NCBI GenBank assembly: GCA_938005745.1
Contig: CALLMM010000020.1
Span: 1 to 64,000, forward strand
DNA from: an uncultured Chthonomonadales bacterium
Lineage (GTDB): Bacteria > Armatimonadota > Chthonomonadetes > Chthonomonadales > CAJBBX01
DNA: 64,000 nucleotides
Reading direction: 5' to 3'
This document shows, piece after piece, positions 1 to 7,724 of the stretch. The translations under genes were made by a program, and so were the position numbers. The notes under the pieces were generated by a model. That model worked only from the letters and a program-made list of their open reading frames with translations. It did no database searches and was not told the origin of the DNA. The first letter of the stretch is position 1, and each line of letters begins with the position of its first letter.

Positions 1-743
1 TTCGGAAACGTCAGCGGGCTGCCGGTCTCCAGCCAGCCGGCGTGATGAATCATCGCGATCATCGGGCGGGGCGTGTCGGTGAGATTGGGCATTCCGGCGT
101 GCCACAGGCGAATGTCCCGGATCAGGATGCTGCCCCGTTGAACGGTCGGCTGAATGGGAGGCGACACCGCGCGCCGACGCTCCAGAATCTCCGCCGGCAC
201 CTTGATATCCTGTCCGTAGGCGATGGTGGTGTCCAGATGGGTTCCGGGCCAGATCTCGGTGCTTCCGTTCTCCGGGTACATATCCACCACCGGGACGTTC
301 ACCACCAGCGAGCAGGCGGGATGCGCCGTCTGCAGATCGCGCCACAGGTGACCGGTATCGGCGTGCACGGGCTGGCGGCTGCGCCCTGGCAGCGCGGTGT
401 TGCCGCTGTAGAAGGCGTTTTTGACTCCCGGTCCGAGTAGCGCATGCGTTACGCAGATCGCCATCTCGTTGAGCAGCACATCGCGAAACAGATAGGGAAA
501 AAACGGCGGCGGGTCCTGCTGGAGGTTGCCGGAGTTCCAGTTAAACGGCGCGTCCGGGCGGCGGATCAACGCCTGAATATCCTCCAGCATCTTCTCGCGC
601 AGGATGTCCAGATGCGCCGTCTCGATCACGTTCTGCAGGACGACGAAGCCCTCCTCACGCAGGGCGCGCACCGCCTGCGAAAGGTGATCGGGAGACATCA
701 CGCCGCGGGACTTCTCGGTGTCGGTGATCTCTATTGTGAGCAT
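1..743 (-). CDS. phytanoyl-CoA dioxygenase (PhyH) family protein, partial
   Basis: The gene runs off the left edge of the window, so the C-terminus is missing; about 247 residues are visible. The frame starts at an ATG (743-741) behind a good AAAGGAG site. What is seen: the N-terminal 'REEGFVVLQNVI' stretch typical of PhyH proteins, an HxD metal-binding pair (H127, D129, in 'QPVHADTGH') and a probable third iron ligand in 'IRLWHAGMPN'. The family is known as non-haem Fe(II)/2-oxoglutarate-dependent dioxygenases that hydroxylate varied small molecules. The substrate cannot be told from sequence. It diverges from the ten-gene operon to its right. A second PhyH gene lies at 30745. Confidence 0.85.
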   Translation of the reverse strand, partial: MLTIEITDTEKSRGVMSPDHLSQAVRALREEGFVVLQNVIETAHLDILREKMLEDIQALIRRPDAPFNWNSGNLQQDPPPFFPYLFRDVLLNEMAICVTHALLGPGVKNAFYSGNTALPGRSRQPVHADTGHLWRDLQTAHPACSLVVNVPVVDMYPENGSTEIWPGTHLDTTIAYGQDIKVPAEILERRRAVSPPIQPTVQRGSILIRDIRLWHAGMPNLTDTPRPMIAMIHHAGWLETGSPLTFP

Positions 744-849
744 GGCATCTCTCCTTTGCGATGATCGCGTGATTGGGAAGCGGTAGAATGGAGAGAGATT
801 TCTGCTTCTCACGGACGATTCCTCCTGTTGCTGCCATCCAGGAACGCGA

Positions 850-890
850 GAGATTGCTTCGGTCTGCTTGCGCCTCCCTCGCAAGGACAG
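850..890 (+). repeat. dispersed intergenic repeat, copy A
   Basis: One copy of the element that begins GAGATTGCTTCGGT and ends CTCGCAAGGACAG. Related copies lie near 21892, 27413, 30309 (inverted) and 32741 (inverted). It sits between the divergent PhyH gene and the ABC-transporter operon. No transposase is associated with it. Confidence 0.75.
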
Positions 891-956
891 GGAAGGGGAT
901 CGTCATCTGCCGCCTCACCAGGACAGAGGCGAGACGCGGTCGGTTTCTTAAAAAGA

Positions 957-989
957 TTTAAGTCTATTTTAAGCCTCTTTTAACCTTCA
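957..989 (+). promoter_or_regulatory. three 11-bp direct repeats upstream of the ten-gene operon
   Basis: Three consecutive units TTTAAGTCTAT, TTTAAGCCTCT and TTTAACCTTCA lie head to tail with an exact 11-bp period, about 115 bp before the permease ATG. PhoB/OmpR-family response regulators bind direct repeats with an 11-bp period, and the third unit resembles the cyanobacterial Pho box (PyTTAACCT). Which regulator binds here is unknown. The rest of the 360-bp divergent gap (744-1103) holds repeat copy A; I see no clear sigma-70 promoter in it. Confidence 0.45.
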
Positions 990-1103
990 TCGGTTATCCT
1001 CTAACAGCGATCGCCCCCATTGTTTATTCTGGCTATATTTATTGCGTGGAGAGGCTACGAGCGTCCCCGCCGTAGCTGGCTCGCTCTCCCACCAGGCGAG
1101 TGG

Positions 1104-1877
1104 ATGAAAGAGAGACCGTCTTCAAGGCAGAAGATCCTGCTTCCTCTATGTGTGCTGCTGGCAGCGCTGGCGTTGTGGAGCCTGCTGTCGGTCCTGCGCC
1201 TGTTTCCGGAGTCGCTGTTCCCCTCCCCGGGACAGGTGGCGCGCGGCTTTTACGAAGAGATGCAGCGCGGACGCCTGTTCGATGACACGATCGCCTCGCT
1301 GTTTCGGGTTTCGGTCGGCTTTGTGCTGGCGGTCGTTCTGGGCGTGCCTTTCGGTCTGTGGCTGGGGCATCGCGTCGGGGCGCGAATGGCGTTTCTGCCG
1401 GTCATCAACTTCTTCCGGAGCCTCTCTCCGCTCGCCTGGATCCCGTTTGCCATCCTCTGGTTCGGAATCGGGGATACTCCTGCTATCTTTCTTATCTTTA
1501 TGGCAGCCTTCTTCCCCATCGTACTGGCAACGCTGTCTGCGGTCGCCGGCATTCCGACCATCTATTTCCGGGTGGCGCAGGACTATGGCATCGGCGGCGT
1601 GGAGATGCTGTGTCGGGTGACGCTGCCCGCGATCATGCCGCAGGTGATCACCGCGCTGCGCGTTACCGCCGGTCTCTCCTGGCTGGTGGTGGTGGCGGCG
1701 GAGATGATTGCGGGGCGCGACGGACTGGGCTTTCTGATCTGGGATGCCCGCAACGGTCTCCGCTCCGATCTGCTGGTGGTCGGCATGATCGTCATCGGCT
1801 TCATGGGCGTTGTCATTGACCGGATACTGGTGCAGTTGACCCGTATTCCGAGCGTACGGTGGGGATATGAGCGATAA
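1104..1877 (+). CDS. ABC transporter permease (SsuC/TauC type)
   Basis: Inner-membrane permease of the nitrate/sulfonate/taurine class, 257 residues, the usual length for the family. A hydrophobic helix follows the N-terminal 'MKERPSSRQK', and the BPD_transp_1 core with about five more helices carries the ATPase-contact EAA-like loop around 'YGIGGVEMLCRVTLPAIMPQVITAL'-type sequence in the middle of the protein. I chose ATG 1104. The frame stays open upstream to a TTG at 1020, but that extension is not membrane-like and has no ribosome site. It overlaps the ATPase gene by 11 bp. It probably works with that ATPase and with the binding protein at 6656. The substrate is unknown. Confidence 0.88.
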   Translation: MKERPSSRQKILLPLCVLLAALALWSLLSVLRLFPESLFPSPGQVARGFYEEMQRGRLFDDTIASLFRVSVGFVLAVVLGVPFGLWLGHRVGARMAFLPVINFFRSLSPLAWIPFAILWFGIGDTPAIFLIFMAAFFPIVLATLSAVAGIPTIYFRVAQDYGIGGVEMLCRVTLPAIMPQVITALRVTAGLSWLVVVAAEMIAGRDGLGFLIWDARNGLRSDLLVVGMIVIGFMGVVIDRILVQLTRIPSVRWGYER

Positions 1878-2619
1878 GCGGATTGAACTACAGGATGTCT
1901 CGCACGCCTTCGGGACGGTAGAGGTCATCAAGAGCCTCAACCTGACGATCAGCGATCACGAGATCGTTGCGATTGTCGGACCCTCTGGCTGCGGCAAGAC
2001 CACGCTGCTGAACCTTCTCTCCGGACACGAACCTCCCTCCTCCGGCTCCATCCAGCGCGTCGGCAAAGCGCGCATGATCTATCAACAGGATGGACTCTTT
2101 CCGTGGCTGACGGTGGAGGAGAACATTGCGCTCGGACTGCGGCATCAGAAGGATGAGGAGGCGCGGAGGCGGCAGGTGCGCGACCTGCTCACCTTTATCC
2201 GCCTGGAGGGGTTCGCCGGTCACTACCCGCACCAGTTGTCCGGGGGGATGCGTCAGCGCGTCGAGTTAGCGCGCGCGCTGGCGGGAGAGACCGATATCCT
2301 GCTGATGGATGAGCCTTTCTCTGCCCTCGACTATATCACCCGCCTGCGTATGCGCCACGAACTGGCGGAGATCTTCAACGAACGCCCGCGCACGGTCATT
2401 CTGGTGACCCACGATATAGAGGAGGCGGCGCAGCTCGCAGACCGCATCGTGGTGCTCTCCGAGCGACCCGCCCGGATTATCAACGTCATCCCGATCCGCC
2501 TGCCTCGACCGCGCAACCTGACCCATCCGCTGGTGGTGGAGGCGATCCACTGCATTCTGGCGCAGATGGGTCTGGAGGATGCCGTCATCGGACCGGAGCT
2601 GCAGCCCGCCAAAGCCTGA
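1867..2619 (+). CDS. ABC transporter ATP-binding protein (SsuB/TauB type)
   Basis: Cytoplasmic ATPase of 250 residues. Visible motifs are Walker A GPSGCGKTT (residues 38-46), a Q-loop region 'IYQQDGLFPWLTV' typical of nitrate/sulfonate importers, the signature LSGGMRQR from about residue 124, Walker B 'ILLMDEPFSALD' near residue 145 and an H-loop 'LVTHDIEEA'. All catalytic motifs look intact. Its start overlaps the permease stop (ATGAGCGATAA), which implies translational coupling. The next gene follows after 40 bp. It energises the importer formed with the permease and most likely the TGA-containing binding protein five genes downstream. Confidence 0.93.
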   Translation: MSDKRIELQDVSHAFGTVEVIKSLNLTISDHEIVAIVGPSGCGKTTLLNLLSGHEPPSSGSIQRVGKARMIYQQDGLFPWLTVEENIALGLRHQKDEEARRRQVRDLLTFIRLEGFAGHYPHQLSGGMRQRVELARALAGETDILLMDEPFSALDYITRLRMRHELAEIFNERPRTVILVTHDIEEAAQLADRIVVLSERPARIINVIPIRLPRPRNLTHPLVVEAIHCILAQMGLEDAVIGPELQPAKA

Positions 2620-2659
2620 CGGACAGGCTCTCCTCGATTATATGACTGAAGGAGTAACG

Positions 2660-4060
2660 ATGCTCGCCGGAATTGATAGACTAGTTAATCTCAACGATAT
2701 TCAGACCTCCGGACTGACCGGATGCACCCCCGAACAGATTGAGGAGGCGGTGCATAACGCCGATCTGCAGACGCTGGCAGCCAGCGACGGACACTTTGCG
2801 GCGGTAGCGCGCGAGGGACAGACGGTGCGGATGGCGCGCACCATCGGTCTTCCGCTGCGCTACTTTGTCGCCAAGATGTACCACGGTCCGTTCCTGATCG
2901 TCGCCGACCGAATTGACCGCCTGTACGACTGGTGCCGTGAGCAGAAGATCGGCTGGCAGTTCGATCCCGCCTATACGCGCATGATCCCGGCGCACTACCT
3001 GGTCGAGATAGATCAGATCGGCTGCCCCGATCCCGCGCCCCGCTATCACCGCTTCTTCCACCCGGCGGCGGGACAGGGATCGGCGGATGTCGGAGAGTCG
3101 GGAGCCGCCTACGTCCGCGCCGCTTACGAGGCGCTGAAGCGGTGGCTTCAGGGACTGCCGGAGGGCGAGCCGATCGCACTGGCGTTTTCGGGGGGCATTG
3201 ACAGCGCCTCCGTGCTGCTGCTGGCGCGTCACGCCCTGAGGAAGATCGGCAGCGATCCGGGACGGGTGCGCGCCTTCACACTGGATATGGGCGGCGGCAA
3301 GGATGCGGCGCAGGCGGAGTCGGTCGTGCGCGAACTAGGACTTGCGGACATCTGGGAGCCGGTTCAGGTCCCCGCTGAACGGCTGAATCTGGAGGAGGCG
3401 ATCCGCGTCATCGAGGACTACCATCCGCTCGATGTGGAGTGCGCGGCGGTGGCGCTGTGTCTGCTAGAGGCGATCCGCGAACGCTACCCGAACTTGAAGT
3501 ATCTGCTGGACGGCGACGGGGGCGATGAGAACCTCAAGTCCTATCCGCTGGAGGACTCCGACCTGACCCTCTCCAGCATCCTGCGCAACCCGCTGCTCTA
3601 TCAGGAGGGCTGGGGCATAGACGCCATCAAGCACAGCCTCACCTACTCCGGCGGTCTGTCGCGCTCCTATGTGCGCACCTACGCGCCCGCGCAGCGGTAC
3701 GGCTTCTCGGCGTTCTCGCCCTACACGGTGCGCTCCGCCATTGCCGCCGCCGTCGCCATTCCCTTTGAACAGGTGCTGAACGGCAGCGTCGAGCGGCTCT
3801 ACTCGCTCAAGCAGGAGGCGGTATGCGCGGGCGTGCGCGCGGTTACCGGGATCGAGATGCCCGCGCATCCGAAACGCCGCTTCCAGGACGGGGTGATCGC
3901 CGACACCTATCGCCGGTGGAAGGTCAGCAAGTCCTGGTGCCGGCAGGTCTTCCTGCGGCAGTGGGAGGAGCGTCTGCGCGCCGCATGGGATACCGACACG
4001 GAGCGGATGTCGGGCAATGCGGTGCCGGAGTTCCTGGCGCAAGCCGTGCAGATAGACTGA
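2660..4060 (+). CDS. asparagine synthetase-like ATP-dependent amide ligase with degenerate amidotransferase domain
   Basis: 466 residues. The C-terminal half has the PP-loop signature SGGIDS (177-182) in 'IALAFSGGIDSASVLLL' and a 'LLDGDGGDEN' stretch that matches the asparagine synthetase adenylating domain. The N-terminal ~150 residues still look like a class II glutamine amidotransferase ('DGHFAAVAREG', 'GPFLIVADRI'), but the protein begins MLAGIDRL, without the catalytic Cys2 of glutamine-dependent enzymes. It therefore probably does not hydrolyse glutamine and may join an amine or cyclise a carboxylate, as beta-lactam synthetases do. The start at 2660 follows GAAGGAG; an earlier ATG at 2642 and longer frames are possible. 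It is followed 8 bp later by the radical SAM gene. The product is unknown. Confidence 0.8.
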   Translation: MLAGIDRLVNLNDIQTSGLTGCTPEQIEEAVHNADLQTLAASDGHFAAVAREGQTVRMARTIGLPLRYFVAKMYHGPFLIVADRIDRLYDWCREQKIGWQFDPAYTRMIPAHYLVEIDQIGCPDPAPRYHRFFHPAAGQGSADVGESGAAYVRAAYEALKRWLQGLPEGEPIALAFSGGIDSASVLLLARHALRKIGSDPGRVRAFTLDMGGGKDAAQAESVVRELGLADIWEPVQVPAERLNLEEAIRVIEDYHPLDVECAAVALCLLEAIRERYPNLKYLLDGDGGDENLKSYPLEDSDLTLSSILRNPLLYQEGWGIDAIKHSLTYSGGLSRSYVRTYAPAQRYGFSAFSPYTVRSAIAAAVAIPFEQVLNGSVERLYSLKQEAVCAGVRAVTGIEMPAHPKRRFQDGVIADTYRRWKVSKSWCRQVFLRQWEERLRAAWDTDTERMSGNAVPEFLAQAVQID

Positions 4061-4068
4061 GGGGATCC

Positions 4069-5037
4069 GTGCCGTCGGCGTATCCATTGAGCGGGTCGCA
4101 GCGCAGCCGCTGGGTAGAGGCGCATCGCGGTCCCAAAAACCGGCTCGATCCGTGGCGTCCCTACGCCTTTTTATGGGAGGAGGAGACCGGCGAGGACGGC
4201 GCGCCGGTTCCGACCGCCACCCTCTTTCTGACCAATCGAGAGTGCCCGTACCGCTGCCTGATGTGCGATCTGTGGCAGAACACGCTCGACGAGACGGTTC
4301 CAGCAGGAGCGATCCCGGCGCAGATCGCCCACGCGCTGGCGAAGATGCCCCCGGCAAGACAGATCAAGCTCTACAACGCGGGCAGCTTCTTCGATCCGAA
4401 GGCGATCCCGCCGCAGGAGTATCCCGCCATCGCGCGGCAGGTGTCCGGCTTTGAGCGGGTGATCGTCGAGTGCCATCCGGCGCTGCTGGGAGAGCGATGC
4501 CTGCGTTTTCAGCAGATGCTGACGGGTCGGCTAGAGGTGGCGGTCGGACTGGAGACCGCCCACCCTGCGATCCTGGAGCGTCTCAACAAGCGGATTACGG
4601 TGGAGGATTTCCGCTGGGCGGCGGCATTTCTGAAGAAACACGGAATCGCTCTGCGGGTCTTCCTGCTGCTGCGCCCGCCGTTTCTGACGGAGCGGGAGGG
4701 TCTGGAGTGGGCTTGCCGCTCCCTGGATATTGCGTTTGACTGCGGCGCGGCGGTCTGCTGCGTCATCCCGACCCGCGACGGCAACGGGGCGATGGAGGCG
4801 CTGGCGGAGCGCGGAGAGTACGCGCCGCCCTCCCTGCGCTCGCTGGAGCGCGCCGTCGAGTATGGACTGCGGCGGGACGGAGGGCGCGTCTTCGCCGATC
4901 TGTGGGACATAGAGCGGTTCTATCGGTGCGTCTGTTCGCCGGAGCGCGCCCGACGGCTGGAGCAGATGAACCGCGCGCAGAGGATCGCGCCGTCCGTTTG
5001 CTGTTCCTGCTGCGCGGAGGGGGAAGATGTCTGCTGA
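4069..5037 (+). CDS. radical SAM protein
   Basis: 322 residues starting at a GTG that follows GAGGGGATCC, 8 bp after the preceding stop. The [4Fe-4S]/SAM motif is C59-x3-C63-x2-C66 in 'NRECPYRCLMCDLW'. Further on, 'LEVAVGLETAHPAILERLNK' and 'ALRVFLLLRPPF' fit the central barrel of the Elp3/MiaB-like radical SAM branch. The C-terminus is cysteine-rich ('SVCCSCCAEGEDVC') and could bind another metal centre. It overlaps the flavoprotein gene by 11 bp. The reaction cannot be assigned. Its place between an amide ligase and a halogenase-like flavoprotein suggests a role in making or modifying a small molecule. Confidence 0.85.
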   Translation: MPSAYPLSGSQRSRWVEAHRGPKNRLDPWRPYAFLWEEETGEDGAPVPTATLFLTNRECPYRCLMCDLWQNTLDETVPAGAIPAQIAHALAKMPPARQIKLYNAGSFFDPKAIPPQEYPAIARQVSGFERVIVECHPALLGERCLRFQQMLTGRLEVAVGLETAHPAILERLNKRITVEDFRWAAAFLKKHGIALRVFLLLRPPFLTEREGLEWACRSLDIAFDCGAAVCCVIPTRDGNGAMEALAERGEYAPPSLRSLERAVEYGLRRDGGRVFADLWDIERFYRCVCSPERARRLEQMNRAQRIAPSVCCSCCAEGEDVC

Positions 5038-6637
5038 CAGCTACTCGTGCGATCTAGCGATTGTGGGGTCGGGATTTGGCGGCAGCCTGCTGGCAATGGT
5101 GGCGCGGCGGCTGGGTCTGACGGTTCTGCTGACGGAGCGGGGAAGGCATCCGCGCTTCGCCATCGGCGAGTCGACTTCGCCCCTGATGAACCTGCTGATC
5201 GAGCAGATCGCGCAACGCTACAACCTGCCCCGCCTGCTGCCGCTGACGACCTACGGGGCGTGGCAGCGAACCTATCCGGAGGTGGTCTGCGGCTTGAAGC
5301 GGGGCTTCACCTACTTCCAGCACACGGCGGGCGAGCCGTATCGCGTCGCCCCAGGACGCGCTAATCAGCTTCTGGTGGCGGCGAGTCCCGCCGACGAGAT
5401 CGCCGATACGCACTGGCTGCGCGCCGATGTGGATCACTTTCTGCTGAAAGAGGCGGTCGCGCTGGGAGCCGGCTACCTGGACGAGACGCTGTTGACCGCT
5501 GTGGAGCGTCAGTCCGCTGAGGGAGCGACTCTGCGGGGGAGCCGGCGCGGTCAGCCGCTGGAGATCCGCGCCCGGCTGGTGATAGACGCGACCGGACCGC
5601 GCGGCTTCCTGAGCCGCGCGCTGGCGATCCCGGAGACTGAGCTGCCGCGCTATCCGAAGACGCAGGCGCTCTATTCGCACTTCATCCATGTGCGCCGCTG
5701 CGATCAGATGCCCGCGTATCGCATCGGAGAGGCGGCGGAGAGGCCTCCCTACCCGATGGACGATGCGGCGGTGCATCACCTCTTTGACGGGGGATGGATG
5801 TGGGCGCTGCGCTTCAACAACGGGGTCACTAGCGCGGGTTTCGCCTGCACCGACCGTTTTGCGGATGAGATCGGGCTGTCGGAGGGCGCGCCCGCCTGGG
5901 ATCGCTTCCTTCAACGCTTCCCGACGATTGGCGAGCAGTTCGCCTCTGCAGAGGCGCTCTATCCGCTGAGGAGGCTGGAGCGGCTGACCTATCGCGCCGC
6001 GCAGGCGGCAGGCGACGGCTGGGCGATGCTGCCCTCCGCCGCCGCCTTTGTGGATCCGCTGTTCAGCAACGGGATGCCGCTGACCCTGCTGGGCATCGAA
6101 CGGATGGGGCGGATACTGGAGGAGGCGTGGGGGACGGACGCGCTGACGGAGCGGCTGCAGGAGTACGGGCGGATCACGCTGGAGGAGGCGGACGGCACGG
6201 CGCGGCTGATCGCGGGCTGCTACGCCGCCTTCCAGAGTTTTCCGCTGTTTGCCGCCTACTCGATGTTCTATTTCGCCGCCGCCAGCTACAGCGAGATGGC
6301 GCGGCGGCTGGGAAAATCTTCGCGGGTTACCCGGTATCTGGCGCGCAATATCGCGCCGTTCCGGGAGGCGATGGATGAACTGGAGGAGCGTCTGCAGCGT
6401 GAGGGCAGCCGACTGGATGCCGTCCGCTTCGCCGAAGAGGTGGCGCGGCGGATCGCGCCGCTGAATATCGCGGGATTGTGCGACCCCGCAAAACGTAACT
6501 GGTACGGCGTGGACCTCAACGACCTGTTCGTTCACGCGGACAGACTGGGTTTTTCACCGGAGACGATGAAGGAGATCGTTCGTACTGCGCCTTGGGCGCA
6601 GGTTCCGGACGCGCAGACTGCACCGAGCCTTCGGTAG
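5027..6637 (+). CDS. FAD-dependent oxidoreductase of the tryptophan-halogenase / geranylgeranyl-reductase type
   Basis: 536 residues. The N-terminus has a Rossmann FAD motif GSGFGG (14-19) followed by an acidic-end beta strand. 'FAIGESTSPLMNLLIEQIA' resembles the flavin-contact helix of flavin-dependent halogenases. Where halogenases carry WxWxIP, this protein has W257-M-W259-A-L-R-F, so halogenation is doubtful and a different oxidation or reduction is equally likely. The C-terminal ~150 residues are helical with no motif I recognise. The start overlaps the radical SAM gene by 11 bp, and the binding-protein gene follows 18 bp after the stop. The substrate is unknown. Confidence 0.82.
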   Translation: MSADSYSCDLAIVGSGFGGSLLAMVARRLGLTVLLTERGRHPRFAIGESTSPLMNLLIEQIAQRYNLPRLLPLTTYGAWQRTYPEVVCGLKRGFTYFQHTAGEPYRVAPGRANQLLVAASPADEIADTHWLRADVDHFLLKEAVALGAGYLDETLLTAVERQSAEGATLRGSRRGQPLEIRARLVIDATGPRGFLSRALAIPETELPRYPKTQALYSHFIHVRRCDQMPAYRIGEAAERPPYPMDDAAVHHLFDGGWMWALRFNNGVTSAGFACTDRFADEIGLSEGAPAWDRFLQRFPTIGEQFASAEALYPLRRLERLTYRAAQAAGDGWAMLPSAAAFVDPLFSNGMPLTLLGIERMGRILEEAWGTDALTERLQEYGRITLEEADGTARLIAGCYAAFQSFPLFAAYSMFYFAAASYSEMARRLGKSSRVTRYLARNIAPFREAMDELEERLQREGSRLDAVRFAEEVARRIAPLNIAGLCDPAKRNWYGVDLNDLFVHADRLGFSPETMKEIVRTAPWAQVPDAQTAPSLR

Positions 6638-6655
6638 ATCGTTACGAGGGAAGAG

Positions 6656-7714
6656 ATGACAAAATCGCCACTGGTTCGATACGGCGCGCTTGTGGCAGCC
6701 GCCCTTGCCGTGTTGACACTGCTGCGGTTTAAGCCCTGGCAGCGGGAGCCTGCCGCGCCGACCGGCGGAACAACGAACGGCGCAACTCCTGTCGCCGCGC
6801 GCAAGACGCTGACGGTCGGATTCCTGCCGGTCACTTGACACCTGACGTGCCCGGTCACGGACTTTGCGTCCAGGACCAGCACGACGACTCGGTTCGAGTC
6901 GCAGCGATTTACAGACTGGCCCTCTGTCGCCGAAGCCTTCAAAACCGGACGCCTGAAGGCGACCTTCTTCATCGCGCCGCTGGCAATGAAGCTGCGCGAG
7001 CAGGGCGTGCCCTGCAAGATCGTCTATCTGGGACACCGCGACGGCTCGACCGTGATGGTACGTAAAGACGATCCGGCGAAGAGCCTGCGCGACCTGCGGG
7101 GCAAGACCTTCGCCATTCCCAGCAAGTTCAGCAATCAGTATCTGGTGATCCGCAAGCTGATGGAGGATCAGGGGGTCAGAGAGGATGAGATCCGCTTCGT
7201 CGAGATGGCTCCCCCGGATATGCCCGGCGCGCTGGCGTCGAAGGCGATTGACGCCTATTTTGTCGGAGAGCCGCATGCGGCGCGTGCAGAACTGGACGGC
7301 ACGGGGCGCGTGCTCTATCATGCCAAAGACATCTGGCCCCATTTCATCTCCTGCGTGCTGGTCGTCAGCGAGGATCTGATCCGCGACAAGCCGGAAGTGG
7401 TCAAGGATCTGGTGCGCGGCATCGCGGAGAGCGGCGAATGGGCGGAGCAGCATCGTCTGGACGCCGCGAAGGTAGCTTCGCCCTACTTCCGGCAGAATGA
7501 GAAGGTGGTGCGCTTCGTGCTGACCCAGCCGCCCGATCGCGTCAGCTACCGGATGCTGACCCCGACCGACGAGGAGATGCAGAAGATACACGATATGGCG
7601 ATCAAGGTGGGCGTCCTGGAGAAGCCTGTTCCTATGTCGGAGCTTCTGGATCGGCAGTTCATTCCGAAGGATATCAAGCCGGCGGAGATTGATATGAGTC
7701 AGGCGGCGAAGTAG
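6656..7714 (+). CDS. SsuA/THI5-like ABC substrate-binding protein with in-frame TGA (candidate selenoprotein)
   Basis: Read as one frame, the gene encodes 352 residues, normal for the family. It starts at ATG 6656 after GAGGGAAGAG. A hydrophobic N-terminal anchor (about residues 9-24) and a Pro/Thr/Gly linker precede the mature domain, which begins 'TLTVGFLPVT'. Codon 61 is TGA (6836-6838), and the same frame continues 'HLTCPVTDFA', 'DWPSVAEAFKTGRLKATF' and so on through to a normal C-terminus. The reading frame is therefore interrupted by one stop codon and not by a frameshift. The context T-[stop]-HLTC suggests a cysteine position paired with C65. Options are selenocysteine insertion, a recent nonsense mutation or a sequence error. 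The protein would deliver substrate to the permease/ATPase at 1104-2619. Confidence 0.8.
6836..6838 (+). other. in-frame TGA codon, candidate selenocysteine (codon 61)
   Basis: TGA interrupts an otherwise continuous frame at a position where the flanking sequence reads GFLPVT-x-HLTCP. One base (TGC to TGA) separates it from the cysteine codon used by the neighbouring genes. Other genes in the window end in TGA (for example at 4060 and 5037), so the code is not generally reassigned. Confidence 0.55.
6853..6877 (+). promoter_or_regulatory. stem-loop downstream of the in-frame TGA, possible bacterial SECIS-like element
   Basis: GGTC (6853-6856) pairs with GACC (6874-6877), a 2x2 internal loop follows, then GGAC (6859-6862) pairs with GTCC (6868-6871) around the loop TTTGC. 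The apical loop starts 25 nt after the TGA, within the spacing known for bacterial SECIS elements (roughly 16-37 nt). The published pattern also wants a G in the first two loop positions, which is not met here. The region is also coding, so the pairing could be chance. Confidence 0.3.
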
Positions 7715-7724
7715 AGATAGGATC

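Noticed and set aside
1020..1103. TTG-started extension of the ABC permease
   Set aside because: No ribosome site, and the added sequence is not membrane-like. ATG 1104 gives the usual length and N-terminus.
6843..6857. Hairpin TGAC/GTCA directly after the TGA as a SECIS
   Set aside because: The loop begins only 8 nt after the stop codon, closer than known bacterial elements, and it overlaps the better stem at 6853.
6986..7714. The part after the TGA as an independent short gene starting at ATG 6986
   Set aside because: The ~50 codons before 6986 in the same frame are clearly binding-protein sequence, so an internal start would cut the domain. There is also no ribosome site.
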